NCBI RefSeq assembly: GCF_907163085.1
Contig: NZ_CAJQTX010000001.1
Location: 699,001 to 763,000 of the forward strand
Direction of reading: 5' to 3'
DNA from: Candidatus Accumulibacter sp. ACC003
GTDB lineage: Bacteria; Pseudomonadota; Gammaproteobacteria; Burkholderiales; Rhodocyclaceae
DNA: 64,000 nucleotides
The translations under genes were made by a program, and so were the position numbers. Every line of letters starts with the position of its first letter. Position 1 is the stretch's first letter. The notes below the pieces were generated by a model. It ran no database searches. It was not told the DNA's origin and saw nothing but the letters and a program-made list of their open reading frames with translations. Shown here in pieces: positions 26,364-34,582 of the stretch.

Positions 26364-26930
26364 ATGAACCACCTTCCTCTTCTTTGCCACGCTCGCCGTC
26401 TCTGGGCAGGCCTGCTGCTGCTTTCTCTGCTTGGACTCGCCGGCTGCTCGACGGCGCCACCGGCCGGGTTGAATCCGGTGACGCCTTTCGATCTGACGCG
26501 CTACGAGGGGAAGTGGTACGAACTGGCGCGACTGGACCATTCCTTCGAGCGTGGCTTGAGCGACGTCAGCGCCACCTATCGCGGCCAGGCCGATGGCAGC
26601 GTCGAGGTCATCAACCGCGGCTATGACCTTGAACGCAAGGACTGGCGGCAGGCAGTCGGGCGAGCATTGTTCACCGGCAATGCGAATCGTGCCTCGCTGA
26701 AAGTATCGTTCTTCGGGCCGTTCTACGGTGGCTACCACGTCGTCGAACTCGACCGCCAGGATTACGCCTGGGCGATGGTCGTCGGGCCGAGTCGCGACTA
26801 CCTCTGGATATTGGCCAGGGAGAAGCAACTACCGGCGGACGTCCGCGAACGCTTGCTCGGCCAGGCGAGGAGGCTTGGCTTCGATGTTGACGCGCTGATC
26901 TGGGTCGAGCAGACGCGCCAGGATGGCTAG
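26364..26930 (+). CDS. blc: Lipocalin-family outer-membrane lipoprotein (Blc-like)
   Basis: A 188-residue protein whose ATG follows AGGATTGCGCCG. Lipobox LAGC at about residue 30 after a hydrophobic signal (LWAGLLLLSLLGLAGC). The lipocalin signature GKWYELARLDHSFERG follows, then RGYDLERKDWRQAVGRA, FFGPFYGGYHVVELD and the C-terminal YLWILAREKQLP, all as in bacterial lipocalin Blc, which binds lysophospholipids or fatty acids at the outer membrane. Length is normal. It is a single gene upstream of the convergent biotin operon. Confidence 0.9.
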   Translation: MNHLPLLCHARRLWAGLLLLSLLGLAGCSTAPPAGLNPVTPFDLTRYEGKWYELARLDHSFERGLSDVSATYRGQADGSVEVINRGYDLERKDWRQAVGRALFTGNANRASLKVSFFGPFYGGYHVVELDRQDYAWAMVVGPSRDYLWILAREKQLPADVRERLLGQARRLGFDVDALIWVEQTRQDG

Positions 26931-27202
26931 GCGCGCAGGCTGCGTCGTCAGCGCATCCACCGTCAACCAGAGCACAAGGCGCCGCTCGCCGGAAAGTGAG
27001 CGCTGCGTAGGCGCTCCAGCGGAAGCAGTATCTCTACTGAGCCGGCTGTGAGCAGCGAGAGGTCCTGGAAAATCGTCGTCAGATGTCGGCGAGCGCGAGC
27101 GCCGTGCTCGTGCGGGAGTACCTGGTTCGGCCAGGATGGCGTCGCGGCCGCGAGCACCAGCGACCCTTGCAGCAATTTTGAGGTCTTGATGACGATCGGC
27201 GC

Positions 27203-27919
27203 TTAGTGCGCCCGATCGGGCAATTGCAGCGATAGCGCGGCCTGCTCGGGCGTCGTTGCGTGTTCGACGACGCCGAGCAGCGGTGCTGCCAACCGCGTCT
27301 GCAGGGCGGCCAGGTTTTCGGGGAAGCGCGCCATCGCCGGATCGATGCGGTTGGCTACCCAGCCGGCGAGCGTCAGACCGCGAGCGGCGATCGCCTGCTG
27401 CGTCAGCAGCGCATGGTTGATGCAGCCCAGGCGCATGCCGACGACCAGGATCAGCGGTAACTGCAGCGCCGCCGCCAGGTCGGCGGTGTCGCAGTGGCGG
27501 CCGAGCGGCACGCAGAAGCCGCCGACACCTTCGACCAGGACGACCTCGGCCATCGTCTGCAGTTGCTCGAAGGCGGCGATGATCGGCGCCAGCTCGATGC
27601 TCCGGCCTTCCTCGGCAGCGGCGATGTGCGGCGCGATCGCGGCGGCAAAACCGTAGGGGTTGACCAGCGCCCGCGGCGCCGTTTGCGATGACGCCGCGAG
27701 CAGCCGTTCGACGTCGTCGTTGCGGCCGTTCTCGTCAAAGCCGGCGGCGACCGGTTTCATCGCCAGTGCGCGCCGACCGGCATTGCGGAGTGCGTGCAGC
27801 AGCGCGCAGGCGACGAAGGTCTTGCCGACCTCGGTGTCGGTGCCGGTGACGAACCAGCCGGCAGGCTGCCGCGCCAGTGGTACGGGGGGCGTTTTCATCG
27901 GGGCTAGGGGCTCGTTCAT
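27203..27919 (-). CDS. bioD: Dethiobiotin synthetase
   Basis: A 238-residue ATP-dependent enzyme that closes the ureido ring of biotin from 7,8-diaminopelargonate and CO2. P-loop GTDTEVGKTF (about 26-35), substrate Lys in AMKPVAAGFD, and VEGVGGFCVPL, the family's second conserved loop, are present. The start (MNEPLAP) overlaps the end of bioC (27916-27919, ATGA), so it is the last gene of the coupled biotin operon. A short N-terminal extension of about 18 residues precedes the P-loop strand. Confidence 0.96.
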   Translation of the reverse strand: MNEPLAPMKTPPVPLARQPAGWFVTGTDTEVGKTFVACALLHALRNAGRRALAMKPVAAGFDENGRNDDVERLLAASSQTAPRALVNPYGFAAAIAPHIAAAEEGRSIELAPIIAAFEQLQTMAEVVLVEGVGGFCVPLGRHCDTADLAAALQLPLILVVGMRLGCINHALLTQQAIAARGLTLAGWVANRIDPAMARFPENLAALQTRLAAPLLGVVEHATTPEQAALSLQLPDRAH

Positions 27920-28686
27920 TTTTTGGCGTAGGCCAGAATGACATCGTAACGCGCCGGCAGGCCGGCCGGCGTCCGGTACTGCTCGTAGGCGGCCTGCACG
28001 CGTTGCCAGGCGCTACGGCCAAGCAGGCCGCTGCGTACGCCTTCGCCGACCGAGTTGGCGCCGATTTCCTTGACCGCGCGCAGCAAGGTCTTCAGGTCGG
28101 GGTAGTGCAGCTTGATCGTCTGGCGCTGCAGCCTGATGTCGACGAAGCCGGCGCGCTGCAGGGCTTCGCCGATGAGCTGTGGTTCGCTGAAAGTCAGCGT
28201 GTGGCGGTGGCCGTCGACGCCGCTGAAAGCGTCGCGCAACTCCCGGAAGGTGTCGGGGCCGAGCGTGCTCAGCGCCAGTTGCCCGCCGGGGCGCAGGACG
28301 CGCCGCGCTTCGCCGAGAACCTGGCCGATATCGCACCACTGCACGGTCAGGTTGGACCACCAGGCGGCGAAGCATTCGTCGCGGCACGGTAGCGCCTCGA
28401 TGTCGGCGGCCAGGCAGGCGTCGGCGTCGTTTTGGGCGATGGCCAGCATCGTCGTCGCGAAGTCGATGGCGGTGACGTGCAGCTGTGGCCAGCGCGCGCG
28501 CAGCAGGCGTGCGCCGTGGCCGGTGCCGCAACCGGCGTCGACCAGGTCGCTCGGCGCGGCGTCGGCGGCAAAATCGGCCAGCAGGCGTTCGCCGACCTGG
28601 CGCTGCAGCGCTGCAGCGCCGTCATACGACGTCGCGGCGCGTTCGAAGGATTCGCGAATACGCGGCTTAGCGGGTAGCAGGGGCAT
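27916..28686 (-). CDS. bioC: Malonyl-[ACP] O-methyltransferase
   Basis: A 256-residue SAM-dependent methyltransferase that masks malonyl-ACP as its methyl ester to start pimeloyl synthesis. Start at MPLLPAKPRIRESFERAA (ATG 28686), typical of BioC (…R..F.raA..Yd..A.lQ); upstream in-frame sequence belongs to bioH. SAM motif I is DLVDAGCGTGHGARLL, followed by LAADIEALPCRDECFAAWWSNLTVQWC and FSEPQLIGEALQRAGF. It overlaps bioH by 20 bp and bioD by 4 bp. Confidence 0.95.
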   Translation of the reverse strand: MPLLPAKPRIRESFERAATSYDGAAALQRQVGERLLADFAADAAPSDLVDAGCGTGHGARLLRARWPQLHVTAIDFATTMLAIAQNDADACLAADIEALPCRDECFAAWWSNLTVQWCDIGQVLGEARRVLRPGGQLALSTLGPDTFRELRDAFSGVDGHRHTLTFSEPQLIGEALQRAGFVDIRLQRQTIKLHYPDLKTLLRAVKEIGANSVGEGVRSGLLGRSAWQRVQAAYEQYRTPAGLPARYDVILAYAKK

Positions 28687-29431
28687 GGCAGAAATTGTCC
28701 AGGACGCCGACGAAACGCTCGGGGTCAGCGAGAAAAGGAGCGTGACCGGCGCCAGCGAAGACCTCAAGGCGGGCGTTCGGCAGCTCTTTCGACAGGTATT
28801 GCGCCGCCGCCAGCGGGTTCAGCGAGTCGTTCTCGCCGTGGATCAGCACAGTGGGGCAGCTGATCGCCGACGCCTGCGAGCGCAGATCGACTTCGCGCAG
28901 CCAGTCCAGGCCGCGGCATAGCGTCGCGGCGTCGGGCGTCTGGCTGTTGCGCAGGCCGGCGAGCAGCGCGCGGCTGCTCGCCCGCGCCGTTTCGTCGCCG
29001 ACGCTGAGCAGGGCCGCGAAACGCTGCAGCGTTTGTTCGGGTTTACTCCTGACGCTGGCGGCGAAGCTGTCGAGCACGGCCGGCGCTTGCGCGCTGGGCC
29101 AGTCGGCGCGCTGCATGAAACACGGCGTCGCACCGACCAGCAGCAGGCCGCCAACGCGTTCCGGTGCGAGCAGCGCTGCACGCATCGCCAGCAGCGCGCC
29201 GAGCGACCAGCCGCAGAGCATGACGCCGGCCGGCAGCGCGTCGACCAGCGCCTGCGCGGTGGCCGTGAAATCGTCATCGCTGGCCGCTGCCTGGCCGTAG
29301 CCGGGCAGGTCGACGAGGTGTAGCCGGTAGCCCTCGGACAAGCGCTCGAGCAGCGGCTGCCAGGCCAGGCTGCCCAGCCCCCAGCCGTGGATTAGCGCGA
29401 GATGCGGGCGATTGGCGTGCAGCGTGCTCAT
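28667..29431 (-). CDS. bioH: Pimeloyl-[ACP] methyl ester esterase
   Basis: A 254-residue alpha/beta hydrolase that removes the methyl mask from pimeloyl-ACP. Start ATG 29431 (MSTLHANRPHLALIHGWG) overlaps the stop of bioF. Oxyanion motif HGWGLGS, nucleophile elbow GWSLG (Ser near residue 82), Asp in GENDSLNP and His in GAGHAPFLADPE complete the triad. Placement of bioH inside the operon between bioF and bioC differs from E. coli, where bioH is unlinked. Confidence 0.94.
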   Translation of the reverse strand: MSTLHANRPHLALIHGWGLGSLAWQPLLERLSEGYRLHLVDLPGYGQAAASDDDFTATAQALVDALPAGVMLCGWSLGALLAMRAALLAPERVGGLLLVGATPCFMQRADWPSAQAPAVLDSFAASVRSKPEQTLQRFAALLSVGDETARASSRALLAGLRNSQTPDAATLCRGLDWLREVDLRSQASAISCPTVLIHGENDSLNPLAAAQYLSKELPNARLEVFAGAGHAPFLADPERFVGVLDNFCHAPATR

Positions 29432-30582
29432 CCCAGATCGCGCAGCGCGTCGAGCAGCTGATCGATGTCCGCCGGCTGATGCGCGGCGGTCAGCGAGACG
29501 CGCAAGCGCGCGCTGCCCTTGGCCACCGTCGGCGGCCGGATCGCCGGCACCCACAGGCCGCGCTCGTAGAGCGCCGCGGCGACGCGCAGCGTCTCATGGT
29601 TGTCGCCGATGATCACCGGCTGGATCGCCGTCGGCGACGGCAGCAGCCGCCAGCGGCTGCCGGCCAGGCCGTCGCGCAACTGCGCGCAGAGTTGCCGCAA
29701 GCGATCGCGGCGGCCGTCGCCGGCGGCGATCAGTTCGAGGCTGGTGGCCAGCGCGCAGGCGATTGCCGGGCTGCTGCCGGTGGTGAAGATGTACGTTCGC
29801 GCGCGCTGCTGCAGCCACTCGATCACCGTCGCGTCGCCGGCGACGAAAGCGCCGGCGGCACCGGCCGCCTTGCCGAGGGTAGCCATGTAGACCAGGCGCG
29901 GCGCCGGCGGCAGCTGGAAATGCGCGACGCTGCCGCGTCCCTGCGCGCCGAGGACGCCGAAACCATGCGCGTCGTCGATCACCAGCCAGGCGTCGAAGCG
30001 CTCGGCGAGTTCGAGCAATCCCGGCAAGGGCGCCAGGTCGCCGTCCATGCTGAAGACCGCGTCGCTGAGGATCAGCTTGCGTTTGGCCGAACTCGCCGCG
30101 AGCAGGCGTTCGAGCGCCTGCAGATCGCCGTGCGCGTAGCGATGGCTGTCGGCGCGCGAAAGTTGTACGGCGTCGATTAGCGAGGCGTGGTTGAGGCGGT
30201 CGGCGAAGACCGCGTCGCCACGCCCGACCAACGCCGGGACGATTCCGAGATTGGCCATGTAACCCGTCGAGAAGAGCAGGGCGCGGGCAAAGCCGGTGAA
30301 CTCGGCGAGCACTTGTTCGAGCGCGGCGTGCGGCGTCAGGTGGCCGCTGACCAGGTGCGAGGCGCCGCTGCCGACGCCCCAGGCTCTGGCGCCGGCGCAC
30401 GTCGCGTCGATCAGCGCGGGCTCATTGGCCAGGCCGAGGTAGTCGTTGCTGCAGAAGCTGAGCAGGCGACGCCCGTCGACTTGTGCCGCCGGCCCGCAAG
30501 GCGAATCCAGGCTGCGTCGCTGACGCCGCAGGCCGTCGCGCTGCAGGCCATCGAGTTCGCTTTGCAACTGCTCCAGGATCAT
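29428..30582 (-). CDS. bioF: 8-amino-7-oxononanoate synthase
   Basis: A 384-residue PLP enzyme that condenses pimeloyl-ACP with alanine. Start ATG 30582 (MILEQLQSELDGL) overlaps bioA's end. Seen: SFCSNDYLGLA, GSGASHLVSGH, DRLNHASLIDAVQLS, FSMDGDLAPLP, VIDDAHGFGVLG and the Schiff-base Lys in MATLGKAAGAAGAF. Length and order are normal for the alpha-oxoamine synthase family. Confidence 0.96.
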   Translation of the reverse strand: MILEQLQSELDGLQRDGLRRQRRSLDSPCGPAAQVDGRRLLSFCSNDYLGLANEPALIDATCAGARAWGVGSGASHLVSGHLTPHAALEQVLAEFTGFARALLFSTGYMANLGIVPALVGRGDAVFADRLNHASLIDAVQLSRADSHRYAHGDLQALERLLAASSAKRKLILSDAVFSMDGDLAPLPGLLELAERFDAWLVIDDAHGFGVLGAQGRGSVAHFQLPPAPRLVYMATLGKAAGAAGAFVAGDATVIEWLQQRARTYIFTTGSSPAIACALATSLELIAAGDGRRDRLRQLCAQLRDGLAGSRWRLLPSPTAIQPVIIGDNHETLRVAAALYERGLWVPAIRPPTVAKGSARLRVSLTAAHQPADIDQLLDALRDLG

Positions 30583-31910
30583 GCCGCCAGCGTCGCTTCC
30601 AGCGCGGCGACAGCGCCGGCGACGAGAAACTCGCATTGTTCGCTATCGAGCACGTAGGGCGGCATGAAATAGACCGTGTTGCCGATCGGCCGCAAGAGGA
30701 TTTCGCGCGCCAGTGCCTGGCGGTGGAAACGTTCGGCGAAGCGCTCGTCGTCGCTGAGCACGTCGAAAGCGGCGATCATGCCACGCTGCCGGAGGTGGCG
30801 AACGCGCGGGTGGCTGGCGAGCGGGCGCAGGCAGCTGGCCAGGTGCTCGGCGAGCAGGCGATTGGCGGCGATGACCTCTTCGTCGGCAAAGATGTCGAGC
30901 GTCGCCAGGGCGGCGCGACAGGCCAGCGCGTTGCCGGTATAGGAGTGCGAATGGAGGAAGCCGCGGCCGACGCGGTCGTCGTAGAAAGCGCCATAGACGG
31001 CGTCGGTGGTGAGCACCACCGACAGCGGCAGATAGCCGCCCGAGATGCCTTTCGACAGGCACAGAAAGTCGGGTCGAATGCCGGCCTGCTCGTGCGCAAA
31101 GAAAGTTCCGGTGCGGCCAAAGCCGACGGCAATCTCGTCGCAGATCAGATGCACCTCGTAGCGGTCGCAGAGGGCGCGCGCCAGACGCAGGTACTCCGGG
31201 TCGTACATGACCATGCCGCTGGCGCACTGAATCAGCGGTTCGACGATCAGCGCGGCGATGCGCGGGTGGTGCTCTTCGAGGTGGCTTGCCAGCGCCGCAG
31301 CGGCGCGGCGGGCGACGTCTACGGGCGTCTCGCCATCTTTCGCCTGGCGTGCGTCGGGACTCGCGACGGTGCTCGCGGCGCGGATCAAGGGCGCGTAGGC
31401 GTCCTTGAACAGGGCGACGTCGGTCACCGCCAGCGCGCCGACGGTCTCGCCGTGATAACTGCCGCTCAGACAGAGGAATTCGGTCTTGTCGTGGCGACCG
31501 TGGTTGCGCCACGCGTGGAACGACATCTTGAGTGCGATTTCGGTCGCCGACGCGCCGTCGGAAGCGTAGAAGCAATGGCCGAGGCTGCCGCCGGTCAGTG
31601 CCGACAGGCGTTCGGAAAGTTCGACCACCGGCCGATGCGTGCAGCCGGCGAGGATCACGTGCTCGAGCTCGTCGAGCTGCTCGCGCAGCGCGGCGTTGAT
31701 CCGCGGATTGCAGTGGCCGAACAGATTGACCCACCACGAGCTGATGCCGTCGAGGTAACGCCGGCCATCGAAGTCGTACAGCCAGACGCCCTTGCCGCGG
31801 GCAATCGGAATCATCGGTGCCGCGTCGCTGCCGGCGGCGTGCTGTTTCATCTGGGTGCACGGGTGCCAGACCGCGGCGAGGCTCCGCTGTAGCAGGTCGC
31901 TGTTGCTCAT
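30579..31910 (-). CDS. bioA: Adenosylmethionine-8-amino-7-oxononanoate aminotransferase
   Basis: A 443-residue class III aminotransferase that makes 7,8-diaminopelargonate using SAM as amino donor. Start ATG 31910 (MSNSDLLQRSLAAVWHPCTQMKQH), 19 nt after the DUF2863 gene's stop. Seen: YLDGISSWWVNLFGHCNP, FYASDGASATEIALKM, SGSYHGETVGALAV, CDEIAVGFGRTGTFFAHEQAG and the PLP Lys in LSKGISGGYLPLSVVLTT. The first of five biotin genes in order A-F-H-C-D. Confidence 0.97.
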   Translation of the reverse strand: MSNSDLLQRSLAAVWHPCTQMKQHAAGSDAAPMIPIARGKGVWLYDFDGRRYLDGISSWWVNLFGHCNPRINAALREQLDELEHVILAGCTHRPVVELSERLSALTGGSLGHCFYASDGASATEIALKMSFHAWRNHGRHDKTEFLCLSGSYHGETVGALAVTDVALFKDAYAPLIRAASTVASPDARQAKDGETPVDVARRAAAALASHLEEHHPRIAALIVEPLIQCASGMVMYDPEYLRLARALCDRYEVHLICDEIAVGFGRTGTFFAHEQAGIRPDFLCLSKGISGGYLPLSVVLTTDAVYGAFYDDRVGRGFLHSHSYTGNALACRAALATLDIFADEEVIAANRLLAEHLASCLRPLASHPRVRHLRQRGMIAAFDVLSDDERFAERFHRQALAREILLRPIGNTVYFMPPYVLDSEQCEFLVAGAVAALEATLAA

Positions 31911-31929
31911 CGTCGGCCTGGGCAGTGCG

Positions 31930-33105
31930 TCAGTGCAGCGTTTGCGAGGGCGTGTCGGCTTGTTCGGGCATCTCGGCATGGACCGTCTCGCCCTCGGCGT
32001 TGGGGTAGAGCGGCGCGCCGCAGTCGTCACAGAACTCGTAGGGAAACTGCTGGTCGAGCAGCAGCACTTCCTTGAGGCCGGTCTTGCGCAGCACCCCCTC
32101 GATCTCGCTGGCGACATCGGTCGTTTCGTCTTCGATGCCGAGCAGCGGCCAGACGACGCCGTGGTAAATCACGTCGCTGTCGCGCGGGCCAAAGGCGATC
32201 CGGTACTCCTCGAGGCGCTTGTCGTGGAAGCTGCCGACGATTGCCCGCAGTTCCTCGACGGGCTGTCCGAGCGTCGCGTGCAGGAAGGCCACCGAGGCGT
32301 TCAACGAATACGGGCGCGAGGCGCTGTCGGCGGCGCGGCAGGCGGCATGATAGGCGTCAGCCAGCAGCGGTTGGTAGGCGCAACCGGTGAGCAGCGCCTC
32401 CAGGCAGGGTCCGCCCTGGCGAACCCATTCCTTGAGGCAGCTTTCGCGGGTACTCTTGTCCTCTTCGTTCCAGCGAAAGAGCGCCTTGCCACGCGGCACC
32501 GCCAGCGCGCCGACCAGGTAGCGGGTATCGGAGAGGAAACGGTTGGTTTCGGGCATGCTGGCGCCATCGATGCCGAGGTCGGCGCCAGCCAGCGCCGCGG
32601 CGCCGAGCTTCTGCAGCAGTTGCCAGGTCTCGACGAAGCTGTGCGGCAGCTGGTCCGGGCTATACAGGTAATCGGCGACGGCGAAGCGGGCACCGGCCGC
32701 CAGAACGTGCGCACCGAGATGGACCTTCAAGGTCTGTACGGTGCTCTTCGGGATCGTCGCGGCGGGGATCGAGAAGCGCGACCAGCCGAGAATCGGCACG
32801 GCGATCAACAGCACATCGAAGTCCTCGCCGCGATCGGCCATCACGCACGACTCGGCCTGCGCCTCGACCAGGTCGGCGAGGTCGTCATGGGCCATCGCGT
32901 GCGTGTCGAACAGGCGATCGAGCGACGCCGTCAGGTCGTCCTCGGAGCCGTCGTGAAACAGCTGGTCGATGAGTTCGGCGAGGCGGTTCTGCCAGAACGA
33001 GTCCTCAAGCTTGCTGCCCGATTCGGCCAGGCCGATAGCCAGACGCCCCAGTTCGGTGGCGTCGGCAGAAATACGATTGCGGGAGGAGAAGCGGTTGCGT
33101 TTCAT
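31930..33105 (-). CDS. DUF2863 family protein
   Basis: A 391-residue soluble protein starting MKRNRFSSRNRISADATELGRLAIGLAESGSK, which matches the conserved start of DUF2863, a family largely confined to betaproteobacteria. Two cysteines near the end (EFCDDCGAPLYPN) form a small zinc-ribbon-like motif. Function unknown. It sits 19 nt upstream of bioA on the same strand, so it is probably cotranscribed with the biotin genes. Confidence 0.85.
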   Translation of the reverse strand: MKRNRFSSRNRISADATELGRLAIGLAESGSKLEDSFWQNRLAELIDQLFHDGSEDDLTASLDRLFDTHAMAHDDLADLVEAQAESCVMADRGEDFDVLLIAVPILGWSRFSIPAATIPKSTVQTLKVHLGAHVLAAGARFAVADYLYSPDQLPHSFVETWQLLQKLGAAALAGADLGIDGASMPETNRFLSDTRYLVGALAVPRGKALFRWNEEDKSTRESCLKEWVRQGGPCLEALLTGCAYQPLLADAYHAACRAADSASRPYSLNASVAFLHATLGQPVEELRAIVGSFHDKRLEEYRIAFGPRDSDVIYHGVVWPLLGIEDETTDVASEIEGVLRKTGLKEVLLLDQQFPYEFCDDCGAPLYPNAEGETVHAEMPEQADTPSQTLH

Positions 33106-33336
33106 CGTTGGCAGCCTGCGGCGAGATCAATCCGCCATTGTACCAAGCTGGCGAGCCCGGCGTCCGCGCGCGTGCATCTTCTTGTGAACACGCGCGTTGT
33201 GGGCGCGGCATAGGGCGGGCTCGCCTAGCCGGCAGCTGGCCGTCAAGGCGAGCTGAAAAACGCCTACCAAACGGCTGACCGTGACGCCAAGGCGCCGCTG
33301 CGGGGTCTTTAAGCCGGCAGGCGGCGCGACGGCGCT

Positions 33337-33810
33337 TCAGGCGATACGCAGCGCCGCCAGCGAAGCGTGCGCGTTGCCGTTGCCGATGTCCGGGGTGATG
33401 ATCAGCTCGAGCACCGTGACCCCGGCGAGCTCGACGCGATGGTCCTCGGTCTGGCTATTGGCGCCTTCCGGGCTGAAGTTCCATTGCTGCCTGACGACCT
33501 CCCGAAACGACTGGCCGCCGTCGGCCGACCAGCGCAGCACATACTCCTGCGTGCGCTGCACCGAGGTCTCGACAAAAGACAGCCAGATCCGGTGCACCGC
33601 CTGCGCATGCGGGAAGAGCAGGCGGATCGTCTGCTTGCCGGGAGCCGCTGCCCGCCAGCCGCCGCCGTCACCGGGCAGCAGCGCCGACTCGATGGGATGT
33701 GCGGCGTCCTCCGAGCTGATTTCGACCTCAGCCAAGTCGTCGAGCTTGAGCCAGTCACCACTCGCCGGGGCCGCGGTTTCGCTGGCCTCGCTGATCACTC
33801 TCTTGCGCAT
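33337..33810 (-). CDS. F5/8-type (discoidin-like) domain protein, small
   Basis: A protein of about 157 residues; the ATG at 33810 (MRKRVIS) has GGGAG 9 nt upstream, with an alternative ATG three codons earlier. Most of it looks like a galactose-binding-like beta sandwich: ESALLPGDGGGWRAAAPGKQTIRLLF, QAVHRIWLSFVETSVQRTQEYVLRWSADGG, FREVVRQQWNFSP, VTVLELIITPDIG. No signal peptide, so it is predicted to be cytoplasmic. The function is not known; the fold call is by pattern. Confidence 0.6.
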   Translation of the reverse strand: MRKRVISEASETAAPASGDWLKLDDLAEVEISSEDAAHPIESALLPGDGGGWRAAAPGKQTIRLLFPHAQAVHRIWLSFVETSVQRTQEYVLRWSADGGQSFREVVRQQWNFSPEGANSQTEDHRVELAGVTVLELIITPDIGNGNAHASLAALRIA

Positions 33811-33881
33811 TCGTGCCATCTCCCGTCAGTGGTGTGCAAGCCGCGGCGCGGCTCGCCTGGTTAGCGTGCAAACCGCGTCGG

Positions 33882-34274
33882 CTAGTCGCCCAGTTGGCCA
33901 GCAATCTGGCGTTCGGCCTGTACCCAGTAGTCGGCCGACGAGCCCTGGAAACCATCGTTCTCGGCGATGAAGTAGGCGGCCGACTGGACCATCAGGTAGC
34001 GTTCCTCGGCGCTTGGCGGCGCTGTCGCGGTGGTGGTGGCAGTAGTCGCAGCGCTGGTCGGGCTGGGGCTGCTGGTAGCGGCCGCTGGCGGGGCGCTGGC
34101 TGGCGTGGGCGTCGCTGGCGCCGCTTGTTTTGCCGGTGCCTTCTTCGCTGCGGCAACGGGTGTTGCCTTGGCCGCTACCGGCGCTTTGGCCGGCGCAGCG
34201 GCGGTGGTCGTCGTCTTGGCTGCCGTCTTCCTGGCGGCCGGTTTCCTTTTTGTAGTGCCGATTTCTTCGGTCAT
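33882..34274 (-). CDS. Ala/Lys-rich protein with C-terminal DUF2934-like motif
   Basis: A 130-residue protein. ATG 34274 is placed 6 nt after AAGGG; an ATG two codons upstream is possible. The first 85 residues are low-complexity Ala/Lys/Pro/Thr sequence like histone H1-type tails (KRKPAARKTAAKTTTTAAAP), suggesting nucleic-acid binding. The last 45 residues (AEERYLMVQSAAYFIAENDGF…DYWVQAERQIAGQLG) fit DUF2934. The role is unknown. It is 62 bp upstream of the discoidin-like gene on the same strand. Confidence 0.7.
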   Translation of the reverse strand: MTEEIGTTKRKPAARKTAAKTTTTAAAPAKAPVAAKATPVAAAKKAPAKQAAPATPTPASAPPAAATSSPSPTSAATTATTTATAPPSAEERYLMVQSAAYFIAENDGFQGSSADYWVQAERQIAGQLGD

Positions 34275-34280
34275 GATCAT

Positions 34281-34582
34281 CCCTTGTCGTGCTGTAAGTA
34301 GGCTGCGGTTGGTGAGTGGGGCTTCGGAGCGGCGTGGCCGACCCGAAAGTACCCTCGCAGGATAGGAAAATAGGGCTTTGCGGTCAAGTTTGACGTCGGA
34401 AGGCGCCCGCGCGGATGCAGCCTGCAGCCTCGCCGAGCAAGGTGCTCAGCGGCTTCCAGCTCGGCCGTCGGCTGGCCGCTTTGAGCGACCCGGCGCTGTC
34501 CCCGGCGAGCGTTTGCCAGCGCCGCCCGATACCTCCTATCATTCCTTGCCAACGCCCTGGCGGCCACCCACACCCGCAAGCC
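34281..34582. other. Intergenic divergent promoter region
   Basis: About 300 bp between the DUF2934 gene (minus) and the SEFIR-STAND gene (plus). It should hold both promoters. No convincing -35/-10 pair or repeat could be assigned. Confidence 0.5.
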
